64,000 nt of DNA. Origin: Gemmatimonadaceae bacterium (lineage in GTDB: Bacteria > Gemmatimonadota > Gemmatimonadetes > Gemmatimonadales > Gemmatimonadaceae). The notes under the pieces were generated by a model. The model saw only the letters and a list, made by a program, of their open reading frames with translations. It ran no database searches and was not told the DNA's origin. Shown in pieces: positions 35,353-43,026 of this stretch. Both the position numbers and the translations under genes were made by a program. Location of the stretch: assembly GCA_035606695.1 (NCBI GenBank), contig DATNEW010000027.1:186001-250000 (forward strand), written 5' to 3'. Positions within the stretch are counted from its first letter, which is position 1, and each line of letters opens with the position of its first letter.

Positions 35353-35898
35353 CTACAACGCGTCGGTGGCGTGGTAGAGCATGAAGCGATCTTCGCCGCA
35401 AACGATGAAGCGCGCCGGAATGCCCGGGTGCTGCAGCGTGTCGGCCATGTCGAGCCAGCTCGCCTTGCACGCGACGCTCGGATCGCTGGTCGGCTGGCAT
35501 TCCGACCATGCTTGCCAGTTTCCTTTCACCACGCACTGTTGCGGCGGGTGCGTGTGGAAGACAATGCCGGCGCCCATCTGCGTGGCGTTCGGGCATGGGA
35601 TGTTGACGCTGATCGGCGACGCGTTTCGTTCGGAGCGAACGACGCTCGTGATGCGAACGATCGTCGTGTTCCACGTCGGGTGCGACGTCACCCATGATCT
35701 CGCGCAGAACCCCTGTTCAATGAAGGGGGTCGAGTCGGGGTGCTCGTATTCAGCGTAGGCGGCGTTGAGCGTATCACGCGCATCGCCAACGATGAGGACC
35801 GTCGGCGGAAACTTGCGATAGTCCACGTGATGGTGCTGCCACAGGCTCGCACTTCCCACGAGTCCGATGATGGCGAGGACCAGCTTCCAATGCCCCAT
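35353..35898 (-). CDS. Membrane-anchored JAMM/JAB-like protein (candidate)
   Basis: 181 residues with an N-terminal anchor (LVLAIIGLVGSASLW) followed by an exported domain. It contains VFHTHPPQQC and later CQPTSDPS and SWLDMADTL, then ARFIVCGEDRFMLYHA. The order HxHP, Ser/Asp, and a closing hydrophobic strand with CGEDRF is the pattern of JAB/MPN (JAMM) metallopeptidases, although the spacing between HTHP and the Asp is longer than usual. Four Cys near the site could form disulfides. If correct, it is a secreted zinc isopeptidase-like enzyme or a catalytically dead relative. It could also be an unrelated His-rich protein. Confidence 0.55.
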   Translation of the reverse strand: MGHWKLVLAIIGLVGSASLWQHHHVDYRKFPPTVLIVGDARDTLNAAYAEYEHPDSTPFIEQGFCARSWVTSHPTWNTTIVRITSVVRSERNASPISVNIPCPNATQMGAGIVFHTHPPQQCVVKGNWQAWSECQPTSDPSVACKASWLDMADTLQHPGIPARFIVCGEDRFMLYHATDAL

Positions 35899-36127
35899 GG
35901 CGCCCGGCTCCCGACGACGGGCCCGCGGTCGGTGCGGGCAACCGCGAGGGGCAGGGCCGGGCGCGTCCGTGCGTCACCGGCCCCCCTCGCCTGCTGGGGT
36001 ATCGGGTGCCGCGGCCTGGGTGAGCCGAGGGGTGTAACGGAACGTTGCAATTCGGAGGGGCGGCGGACTGGCGGGACTGCGGAAATACTCATATAAATGG
36101 CGGCTTACGAGATCTGCCGGAGTCAGG
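35899..36127. other. Divergent intergenic region, 229 bp
   Basis: This separates the JAMM-like gene from the barrel-like gene. It is very GC-rich until 36080, then has a short AT-rich patch (ACTCATATAAATGG, about 36088-36101) that could hold the -10 region for the plus-strand gene. I see no strong -35 hexamer and no small gene. Confidence 0.4.
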
Positions 36128-37018
36128 ATGGGGTGCCGTATCAGAGTAAGCATCGTTGCCGTGGGGGCGATCGCCGCCTTCGCGGCTGTTCCAGTCGCGG
36201 GCGCGCAGCAAACCGACTCGTCGAGAGCCGCGTCGTTGCGCGCGCTGGACAGTCTGATCACCGACGCCGCCGCCATTGCGGCGCAGGTGCCGGCGACGGC
36301 GGCCATGCTGCAGAGCGCCCTTCGCGCCCAGCCTGGAAACACCGTCGGGTCCGAGAGCGCGTGGGGTGCCGGATGGGGCGATTTCTTCGCCGGCGTCGGC
36401 TACCAATCGCGAACCCGCTTCACGGCGCACCCCGACGGCTCGGCGTCGATCGGTTTCGGCATCGGTGATCCACGGCGCCTGATCGGTCTCGAGGTCGGAT
36501 TGAATTCCGCCTCGACGTTGCGCGAGACGCCGGGCGACAATGGATCGGTGAGCATCAAGCTCCACCGGTCGCTGCCCGGGGAATACGGCATCGCGGTCGG
36601 AGTGGAGAATATCGCGAACTGGGGGAGCGCCGACGGTGGATCGAGCACGTACGGCGTCGTGTCGCATACGTTCGTGTTCCGCGAGGATCCCAGCCACTTC
36701 TTTGGCAGCATGGCCTGGAACGTCGGCCTCGGGAACAGCCGCTTTCTTTCGCAGCACACGCTCGACCAGGGAAAAACGGGCGTCAACGGTTTCGGCAGCG
36801 CCGGCATTCGTCTCATGCCGCGCGCGTCGATCGTCGCGGATTGGACGGGACAGGATCTGGACGCTGGGATTTCGGTCGTACCGCTTCACCATTCACCACT
36901 CGTCCTGTCCCTGGGCGTCGCTGACGTGACGCGTCACGCCGGCGACGGCCCGCGATTGATCGTCGGTCTCGGAGCGGGGTTTCGGGTGTTCGAGCTCTTC
37001 AAGGAGAGCGGCCGATAA
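36128..37018 (+). CDS. Exported, probably outer-membrane beta-barrel protein
   Basis: 296 residues, with a ribosome-binding site (GGAGTCAGG) and a signal peptide (IVAVGAIAAFAAVPVAGAQ). A short helical segment (ALDSLITDAAAIAAQVPATAAML) precedes a domain of alternating strands: FFAGVGYQSRTRF, SASIGFGIGDPRRLIGLEVGL, GSVSIKLHRSL, IAVGVENIANWG, ending LSLGVADVT...PRLIVGLGAGFRVFELF. The aromatic ends and strand periodicity suggest a small outer-membrane barrel. The IGFGIGDPRRLIGLEVG pattern is familiar from uncharacterised cyanobacterial-type exported proteins. It is linked by a TAATG overlap to the next gene. Confidence 0.7.
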   Translation: MGCRIRVSIVAVGAIAAFAAVPVAGAQQTDSSRAASLRALDSLITDAAAIAAQVPATAAMLQSALRAQPGNTVGSESAWGAGWGDFFAGVGYQSRTRFTAHPDGSASIGFGIGDPRRLIGLEVGLNSASTLRETPGDNGSVSIKLHRSLPGEYGIAVGVENIANWGSADGGSSTYGVVSHTFVFREDPSHFFGSMAWNVGLGNSRFLSQHTLDQGKTGVNGFGSAGIRLMPRASIVADWTGQDLDAGISVVPLHHSPLVLSLGVADVTRHAGDGPRLIVGLGAGFRVFELFKESGR

Positions 37019-37746
37019 TGCAGACCATGAACGCATTCCTCCGCTTGGGCGCGCTTGCGGCGCTTTCGATGGTCGTGATCGCGCACCCCGCGGCCGCGCA
37101 GCGACATCCCCTTCGCGCCGGTTTTTCTACGGCGCCGTCGGGGAATCAGTCGGACAACACGGGCGTGAACACCGGGTCGAGCTCAGGGACGGCCGGTGGC
37201 ACGTTCACTCCGACAGCTCCCGGCTCCGGACCGGCGACTGCTACACCAAACGCGACAACGGGCGCCCCGGCGAGTGGATCGTCTGGAGCGCCGAACGGCG
37301 CGGGCGTCACCGTCAGCTCGAGCGGGAATGTATCGGGAACGGTGACTTCGCCGCCGGCGGCCATCGTCGGCGGCCTCTCGTCCGGCAGCGTCACGGTCAC
37401 GACCAGCTCGGGCGGTAGCATCACCGTGACGATTCCGCCGGCGGCGGGCGCGGCGATCGCGAATGCGATCACAAACCCCAGCCCGGCGAACGGGCAAGCT
37501 GCGGGGGCAGCAGCGGCGAATGTGCTGAGCGCGTCGGGATTGCCCGGCGGCGTGGTGTCGGCGGTATCGAATGCGGTCGCCGTGGTTGGCGGCAGCGGGG
37601 GAGCGGTCGGCCCGGCGGTCAGGCAGGCGGTGGCTTCGGTACGCAGCGCGCTCGCGAGTGGATCGATGACGCCGGACCAGGCGAAAGGCGTGGTTGCCGT
37701 GCTCGTGGCGATGCGAGCGGCGGTGGCGACCGGCAACAAACCCTAG
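37018..37746 (+). CDS. Exported low-complexity Gly/Ser/Thr/Ala-rich protein
   Basis: 242 residues starting at the ATG of a TAATG overlap. After a signal peptide (LGALAALSMVVIAHPAAAQ) residues ~40-130 are almost only Gly, Ser, Thr, Ala, Pro, Val and Asn (GSGPATATPNATTGAPASGS), typical of a disordered or surface-exposed stretch and a potential O-glycosylation target. The rest is helical and Ala-rich (VVSAVSNAVAVVGGSGGAVG, RQAVASVRSALASG). No family recognised. Coupling to the barrel-like protein suggests the two act together, for example as an anchor and its exported partner. A rho-independent terminator follows. Confidence 0.7.
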   Translation: MQTMNAFLRLGALAALSMVVIAHPAAAQRHPLRAGFSTAPSGNQSDNTGVNTGSSSGTAGGTFTPTAPGSGPATATPNATTGAPASGSSGAPNGAGVTVSSSGNVSGTVTSPPAAIVGGLSSGSVTVTTSSGGSITVTIPPAAGAAIANAITNPSPANGQAAGAAAANVLSASGLPGGVVSAVSNAVAVVGGSGGAVGPAVRQAVASVRSALASGSMTPDQAKGVVAVLVAMRAAVATGNKP

Positions 37747-37776
37747 GTCTCCACTAGGTCGCGGCGACCGCGAAGG

Positions 37777-37806
37777 AAAAGGGCCCGCGCAAGGCGGGCC
37801 CTTTTT
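37777..37806 (+). terminator. Rho-independent terminator
   Basis: GGGCCCGC (37781-37788) and GCGGGCCC (37794-37801) form a perfect stem with a five-base loop, flanked by AAAA on the left and TTTTT on the right. This is the one textbook intrinsic terminator in the window. It separates the exported pair from the polysaccharide locus. Confidence 0.9.
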
Positions 37807-38113
37807 GTTTGGACACTCTGACCGACAGCCTGAGCTCGTTCGATACGCTAACTACGCTCGCGCGTCAGAATGACGAGCCGTTGGTGATACAAATCATCGC
37901 AGTCCGGTCGGGCCCTCTTGCCAGTGTCATGTCAGAGCTTAGCTTGGCTGATTCTGAATTGCCCCAGTGGAGTGGGAGCGGTCGGACTTCCGGTGATGTC
38001 GTCGTCGTAGTACCCGCCTTCCGACCGGAAGCGATCATCCGCGATCGAACGCAGCCTGCCGTCCGGCCGATGCCGGGCGCGGTGGCGCGTTCGGCGTGCT
38101 CTACGGGATGTCG

Positions 38114-38141
38114 GTGTTTGCGCCGTTTTGAGCGCAAACAC
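38114..38141 (+). promoter_or_regulatory. Perfect 10-bp leader hairpin
   Basis: GTGTTTGCGC (38114-38123) pairs with GCGCAAACAC (38132-38141) around the loop CGTTTTGA. It sits directly before the ops-like element and about 40 bases before the NusG-paralogue ATG. It could act as a pause or termination hairpin. Confidence 0.65.
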
Positions 38142-38142
38142 T

Positions 38143-38150
38143 GCGGTAGC
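38143..38150 (+). promoter_or_regulatory. ops-like element GCGGTAGC
   Basis: The E. coli RfaH recruitment site ops has the core GGCGGTAG. Here TGCGGTAGC matches seven of those eight bases and is followed by TTTGC. It lies one base after the hairpin and 32 bases before the start of a gene for an RfaH-like protein. The next bases, GCTTTGCAAGC, can form a small hairpin. Confidence 0.5.
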
Positions 38151-38182
38151 TTTGCAAGCATTGCACGAGGCTGGAGCAGCTG

Positions 38183-38620
38183 ATGGACCGGAAGTTCGAC
38201 GTCGCAAGCGAGATGCATGGTCTGTCGTGGCTGCTCGTCTATACGAAGCCCGGCGCCGAATCCTGGGCGGAGATCAATCTCCGGAACCAGGGCTTCACGA
38301 CGTTGATGCCGCGCGTGGTCGCGCGTGGACGGACGGCGCCGCTGTTTCCACGATACGTGTTCGTGGGCTGTCCGGCGGGAGCGCGAATCCAATCGCTGCA
38401 CAGCACCTTCGGCATTCTCTATGTCGTGCAGTGCGGCGAACAACCGGCGCGGGTGCCGGGCGACGTGCTCGAGGAGATTCGCGGCCGCATGAACGAGCAC
38501 GGCGTGGTGCACATCGACCGCGGCGCGCCGGCGGATGAGCTGTTCGCGCGCCGGGAGCGCGACCGGGTGCGCGCGTTGGTCAAGTTCGCACAGGCCGGCT
38601 TCCGGGTTCGCTCGGCATAG
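38183..38620 (+). CDS. Short NusG paralogue (RfaH/UpxY-like transcription antiterminator)
   Basis: 145 residues; GGAG lies six bases before the ATG. Residues ~14-110 fit the NGN domain of specialised NusG proteins: WLLVYTKPGAESWAEINLRNQGF, TLMPRVV, PLFPRYVFVG, HSTFGILYVVQCGEQPARVPGDVL. RfaH and UpxY have 160-180 residues with a C-terminal KOW domain; here only ~35 residues remain (ERDRVRALVKFAQAGFRVRS), which may be a stub of KOW. Such paralogues bind paused RNA polymerase at the start of long surface-polysaccharide operons and stop premature termination. It heads a 26-kb polysaccharide locus, which is exactly the expected place. It probably regulates that locus, and perhaps itself via the ops-like site in its leader. 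Confidence 0.85.
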   Translation: MDRKFDVASEMHGLSWLLVYTKPGAESWAEINLRNQGFTTLMPRVVARGRTAPLFPRYVFVGCPAGARIQSLHSTFGILYVVQCGEQPARVPGDVLEEIRGRMNEHGVVHIDRGAPADELFARRERDRVRALVKFAQAGFRVRSA

Positions 38621-38769
38621 CGGTTCGCGCGTCCCGCGCCTAAGGCTGCGAATGCTGCAAAGCCTCCCGCATCGCGATCGGCGACCGGGCGGCAATCAAA
38701 TATATTTAATGCAAATTCTCATAACGGAAGCGTGCCGCGTCACCGGCCGCGCCGGCCGAGCCGCCTGAC
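38621..38769 (+). promoter_or_regulatory. AT-rich gap upstream of the asparagine-synthase gene
   Basis: 149 bases between the NusG paralogue and the asnB-type gene. It contains a striking AT-rich island (about 38693-38725, with CAAATATATTTAATGC and CATAAC) in otherwise GC-rich DNA. This is a likely promoter or transcript-entry region for the main polysaccharide operon. No -35 box fits well. Confidence 0.4.
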
Positions 38770-40656
38770 ATGTGCGGCATCGCGGGAGTCGTCGGCGTAC
38801 CGGGCGACCAGCGCGGACTGGCCGAGCGGCTGCTGGGCGCGTTGCGTCATCGCGGGCCCGACGACGAAGGCATCGAACACGTCGCGCCGGCGGTCACACT
38901 CGTGCACAGCCGGCTCGCGATCATCGATCCCACGTCCGCCGGCCACGAGCCGATGCGCGACGAACGCGGCAACTGGATCGTGTACAACGGCGAGGTCTTC
39001 AACTATCGCGAGATCAACGCCCGCTTGGCCGAGCATGGCACGTCGGCCCGTACGCGTTCGGATACGGAGACGATCCTCCGCGCGCACGTCACGTGGGGCG
39101 ACGACGCCGTACAGCACTTCCGCGGCATGTTCGCCTACGCACTGTTCGAGCGCGCGTCCAACCGCGTGCTGATCACGCGCGACCGCCTCGGCATCAAGCC
39201 GATGTATCTCTCTCGTCCCGCCGCGGGAGGTCTCGTCTTCGCCAGCCAGCTTCGTGCCCTGCTCGCGCTCGGCAGCGAGATTGTGGCGCGGCGCGTCAAT
39301 CGCTCGGCGATCGAGAGTTTTCTCGCGCAGGGCGCCGTGCAGGGCGACGAGTCGATCGTCGATGGAATCGTGCAGCTCGCGCCGGGATCGCAACTGTCGC
39401 TCGACGCGGAGACCGGGCGGGAGTTGCGGTTGCGCCGCTATTGGCAATTGGCGCGCACCGATTTCGACGGATCGTCGCGCGCGGAATTCGTCGACCGATT
39501 GAGCCGCGTCGCCCGCGAGGCGGTTGGGCTGCGACTCCGCAGCGATGTGCCGATGGGACTCTTCCTGAGCGGCGGCGTCGACTCGACCGCGATGCTCGCG
39601 TTGGCCAGCGAGCACCAATCGAGCGGACTCCGCACGCTCACCGTCGGCTTCGATGATCCCGACTTCGACGAGACCGCGATCGCGCGGCGTACGGCGGCGC
39701 GATTCGGCGCGGAGCACGAGACGTTGACGCTCACCGCGAGCGACGTGCTCGGCTCCGTGCCCGCGCTGCTCGATGCGGTCGATCAACCCACGGTGGACGG
39801 CGCGAACATCTTCTTCGTGAGCCGCGCGGCACGCGCGAGTGGATTGACCGTCGCGTTGTCCGGGCTTGGCGCAGACGAGTTGTTCGGCGGCTACGCGAGT
39901 TTCTCCGACGTCCCGCGCGCTGTCGCGTGGCGACGCCGAATTCCCGGACGCGCGCTGGCGAACGTCGCGCGGTATGCGGCCGTCGGGCGCGCGGGCGCCA
40001 AGGTCGTCGAGGCGATGCGCCGCGATGCCGAGCCGTTGCAGATGTACTTGTTGCGCCGCGAGCTCTTTCTTCCCGACGAGCGCCGCGCGCTGCACACGCT
40101 GCCGTCCGAGGTCGATGCGGTGACGGGCCTTCGCCACGAACAGTTGGCGCTCGTGCGTCATCGCGCGGCGACGCTCGACCCGATCGCGGCCACGAGCCTG
40201 TTCGAGCTGGAGCTCTACATGGGCAGCATGCTGCTGCGCGACGGCGACGCGTTCAGCATGGCGGCGCCGATCGAGTATCGCGTGCCGTTTCTCGACCACG
40301 AGCTCGTCGAGACCGCGTTCGCGGCGCCGAGTGCGTGGAAGCGGCGCGATCCGCGGCCGAAGCCGTTGTTGCTCGACGCGGTCGGCGCGCGGATGCCGGC
40401 CGAAACGTGGCAAGCGCCCAAGCGGGGATTCACGTTTCCGTGGCAGAGTTGGCTCGGCGCCGGTGGCGCGCTCAACACGCTCGCGCGCGACGCCGTGCAC
40501 GACACGGCTGTGTGGCGCGATCTCGCGATCGATTCACGCGGTATCGCCGATTTGTGGCAGCGGTTCTCGAGAAATCAGCGTCGCGTCGGCGCGCTGCAGA
40601 TTCTCGGAGTCGTGGTGCTTCGCGACTACGCGGCCCGCCATGGTCTCACGGCCTGA
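38770..40656 (+). CDS. asnB: Asparagine synthase (glutamine-hydrolysing), AsnB type
   Basis: 628 residues. Cys2 (MCGIAG) is the N-terminal nucleophile of the glutaminase domain, supported by RLAIIDP, NGEVFNY and SDTETIL. The synthetase domain has the ATP-pyrophosphatase motif LSGGVDS at 266-272 and the FSxGGDE-like block LSGLGADELFGGY, then EYRVPFLDHELVE. It transfers ammonia from glutamine to an activated carboxylate. In polysaccharide loci of many bacteria such AsnB/WbpS-type proteins are thought to amidate a sugar uronic acid rather than aspartate. Here it heads the glycosyltransferase run and is ten bases from the next gene, which favours that role. Confidence 0.92.
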   Translation: MCGIAGVVGVPGDQRGLAERLLGALRHRGPDDEGIEHVAPAVTLVHSRLAIIDPTSAGHEPMRDERGNWIVYNGEVFNYREINARLAEHGTSARTRSDTETILRAHVTWGDDAVQHFRGMFAYALFERASNRVLITRDRLGIKPMYLSRPAAGGLVFASQLRALLALGSEIVARRVNRSAIESFLAQGAVQGDESIVDGIVQLAPGSQLSLDAETGRELRLRRYWQLARTDFDGSSRAEFVDRLSRVAREAVGLRLRSDVPMGLFLSGGVDSTAMLALASEHQSSGLRTLTVGFDDPDFDETAIARRTAARFGAEHETLTLTASDVLGSVPALLDAVDQPTVDGANIFFVSRAARASGLTVALSGLGADELFGGYASFSDVPRAVAWRRRIPGRALANVARYAAVGRAGAKVVEAMRRDAEPLQMYLLRRELFLPDERRALHTLPSEVDAVTGLRHEQLALVRHRAATLDPIAATSLFELELYMGSMLLRDGDAFSMAAPIEYRVPFLDHELVETAFAAPSAWKRRDPRPKPLLLDAVGARMPAETWQAPKRGFTFPWQSWLGAGGALNTLARDAVHDTAVWRDLAIDSRGIADLWQRFSRNQRRVGALQILGVVVLRDYAARHGLTA

Positions 40657-40666
40657 CTCCGAAGCA

Positions 40667-41899
40667 ATGCGAATTGTCTTCGTTGCCTCGGCGGCGCAGT
40701 TGGGCGGCGCGGAGCTCAGTCTTCTCGACGTGTGCGCAAGCGTGCGGGCCGCGCGGCCCGGATGGCCGCTGGCGCTCGTCGTCCCTGGCGAGGGTCCACT
40801 CGCTGAGCGCGCGATCGCCGAACGTATTGACGTCATCACGGCGCCGTATCCCGATGCGCTCGCGCGATTCGGGGACTCATCGTGGGATGGCGTTGGAAAA
40901 AACGACAACGCTTCGATGCGTCGTATGTTGTCAGCCGCGTCGGCGGCGACGCGATACGGATTTGCGCTGCGCTCGCGGCTTCGTGCGCTGCAACCGGACA
41001 TCGTACACGCCAACGGATTCAAGGCGCAGCTGCTGGCCGCTTGGTGGCGGCCGTCGAACGCACGCGTGATCTGGCACATGCGTGACTTCGTCAGCAATCG
41101 GCCGTTGATGGCGCGTGCGCTGCGCGCATCGTCGCACCGATGCGACTTGGCCATCGCGAACTCAGCGAGTGTCGCGGCGGATACGCGCGACGTGTGCGGA
41201 CGCGCGCTCGCGATCGAGGTGGTGCACAACGCGATCGATCTCGAGCGGTTTTCGCCGACCGGAGCGACGCTCGATCTCGATGCACTGGCGAATCTGCCGT
41301 CTGCGCCCGAAGGCACGATTCGCGTCGGTCTGCTCGCGACGTTGGCGAACTGGAAAGGACACGACGTGTTCGTCGATGCGATGGCGATGCTCCCCGCTGA
41401 TTTGCCGGTGCGCGGCTACGTCATCGGCGGATCGCTATACGAAACGCTCGGCAGCCAGCATTCGCTCGAGCGAGTGCGAGCGCACGTCGTGGCGTGCGGC
41501 ATGTCGAGCCGCGTCGGGGTGACCGGCTACGTCGAACGCTCGGACGCCGCGCTGCGCGCGCTCGACGTCGTCGTGCACGCGAGCGAGCGCGCCGAACCGT
41601 TCGGGCGCGTTGTCGCGGAAGCAGCGGCGTGCCGTCGCGCCACGATCGTGAGTCCACGCGGAGGCGTGACGGAGATCATCGAGGATGGCGTGACGGCGTT
41701 GACGCACGAACCGGGAAACGCAAAGTCACTCGCCGGGCAGATCGAGCGGCTCGTGCGCGAGCCGGCATTGCGAGAACGCATCGCGTCGGCGGCGAATGCG
41801 GTCGCGGTCGATCGCTTCGATCGCGCCCGGCTCGCCGACGCGCTGCTTCCGATCTACGACAGCCTTCATGCGCACGAGCGCGCGCGAGTTGCCACGTGA
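40667..41899 (+). CDS. Glycosyltransferase family 4 (GT-B)
   Basis: 410 residues from ATG 40667, ten bases after the asnB-type stop. It opens with the GT4 nucleotide-sugar fold: RIVFVASAAQLGGAELSLLDV, and PDIVHANGFKAQLLA. The donor-binding second half has VGLLATLANWKGHDVFVDAM and the E-x7-E motif in EPFGRVVAEAAAC, followed by SPRGGVTEIIEDGV. It probably adds a sugar to the undecaprenyl-linked repeat unit on the cytoplasmic side. Its stop overlaps the next start by four bases. Confidence 0.88.
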   Translation: MRIVFVASAAQLGGAELSLLDVCASVRAARPGWPLALVVPGEGPLAERAIAERIDVITAPYPDALARFGDSSWDGVGKNDNASMRRMLSAASAATRYGFALRSRLRALQPDIVHANGFKAQLLAAWWRPSNARVIWHMRDFVSNRPLMARALRASSHRCDLAIANSASVAADTRDVCGRALAIEVVHNAIDLERFSPTGATLDLDALANLPSAPEGTIRVGLLATLANWKGHDVFVDAMAMLPADLPVRGYVIGGSLYETLGSQHSLERVRAHVVACGMSSRVGVTGYVERSDAALRALDVVVHASERAEPFGRVVAEAAACRRATIVSPRGGVTEIIEDGVTALTHEPGNAKSLAGQIERLVREPALRERIASAANAVAVDRFDRARLADALLPIYDSLHAHERARVAT

Positions 41900-43026
41900 A
41901 GCTTCTGCACGTGTACAGCGGCAACCTGTATGGTGGCGCGGAAGCATTCCTCGCGGCGCTTGGCGCGTTCGCCGGTTCGCTTTCGGCCGAACAGCATTTC
42001 GCCCTCTGCTTCGAGGGTCGCCTGTCGCGAGAGCTCGAGACCGCCGGCGTGCCGGTCCATCAGCTGGGTGAAGCTCGCGTGCGCTACCCGTGGACCGTGC
42101 GGCGTGCGCGGTCGCGATTGCGCGACGTCATGCGCACGCACCGAATCGATGGCGTGATGTTTCATTCGACGTGGGCCTATGCGCTGTTTGCGGCGACCGC
42201 GCGGCAGATGGATCGCACCGTGGCGCTTTACCTCCACGGCCCGGCGCGCGGGACACATTGGCTCGACCGGTTGGCACGGCGCGTGACGCCGGATGTGCTC
42301 ATCGCCAACAGCGCATATACGGCCGCGGTAAGCGCCGAGATGTTCGCCGGCGTGCCGGCATCGATCGTGGCCTGTCCCGTCCCGGCGCCACCGGCGTTCG
42401 AGGCCGATACGAGGCTGGCGGTGCGGCAGGAGCTCGGAATCGGCGACGATGCCGTCATGATCGTTCAAGCGAGCCGGATGGAACCGTTCAAGGGTCACCG
42501 GGAGCTTCTGCATGCGCTCGCGGCGCTGCGCGATGTGCCGAGCTGGGTGTGCTGCATCGTCGGCGGCCCGCAGCGTCCCGCTGAAGAAGCGTATTACGCC
42601 GAACTGGTCGCGCTGCCGGCGACGCTCGGCATCGCGGATCGCGTGCACTTCACTGGCGAGCGGCGCGACGTGCGGCGCTTGCTCGCGGCGGCGGACATCC
42701 ATTGCCAACCGAACACGGCGCCCGATGCGTTCGGCATCGCGTTCGTCGAAGCGATGTACGCCGGCCTTCCCGTCGTCACCACCGGGCTGGGTGGTGCATT
42801 AGAGGTAGTAGATGAGCATTCTGGAATACTCGTTCCGTCCGGCGAGGCGCGCGCGCTCGCCTCGGCGCTCGCCATACTGATTCACGAGCCGGCAACGCGA
42901 CACCGCCTCGGCGCCCACGGACCGAGCCGGGCGGCGGCCCTCTGTGATACCGCGACGCAATGCCAACGGCTAGTCGACGTGGTGACGGACCGCATCACGC
43001 TCACTCGCGCAAGTACTCCGGCATGA
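41896..43026 (+). CDS. Glycosyltransferase family 4 (GT-B)
   Basis: 376 residues from GTG 41896, in a GTGA overlap with the previous gene. N-terminal fold marker: KLLHVYSGNLYGGAEAFLAAL. Donor half: MIVQASRMEPFKGHRELLHAL, then QPNTAPDAFGIAFVEAMYAGLPVVTTGLGG, where Asp replaces the first Glu of the usual E-x7-E motif. It may therefore use a slightly different donor contact. The N-terminus resembles the preceding enzyme (GGAE after the first strand), so the pair may have come from an old duplication. Confidence 0.88.
   Translation: MKLLHVYSGNLYGGAEAFLAALGAFAGSLSAEQHFALCFEGRLSRELETAGVPVHQLGEARVRYPWTVRRARSRLRDVMRTHRIDGVMFHSTWAYALFAATARQMDRTVALYLHGPARGTHWLDRLARRVTPDVLIANSAYTAAVSAEMFAGVPASIVACPVPAPPAFEADTRLAVRQELGIGDDAVMIVQASRMEPFKGHRELLHALAALRDVPSWVCCIVGGPQRPAEEAYYAELVALPATLGIADRVHFTGERRDVRRLLAAADIHCQPNTAPDAFGIAFVEAMYAGLPVVTTGLGGALEVVDEHSGILVPSGEARALASALAILIHEPATRHRLGAHGPSRAAALCDTATQCQRLVDVVTDRITLTRASTPA

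Larger units (their letters stand above)
37807..38182 (+). promoter_or_regulatory. Long leader before the NusG-paralogue gene
   Basis: 376 bases with no credible gene, but with ordered structure. Two stems compete for the same right side: GGTCGGA (37980-37986) with TCCGACC (38020-38026), and CTTCCGGT (37987-37994) with ACCGGAAG (38024-38031). Further down are a perfect hairpin (38114-38141) and an ops-like element (38143-38150), listed separately. I cannot place the promoter with confidence. The layout fits a long 5' leader with conditional transcript ending. Confidence 0.5.
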
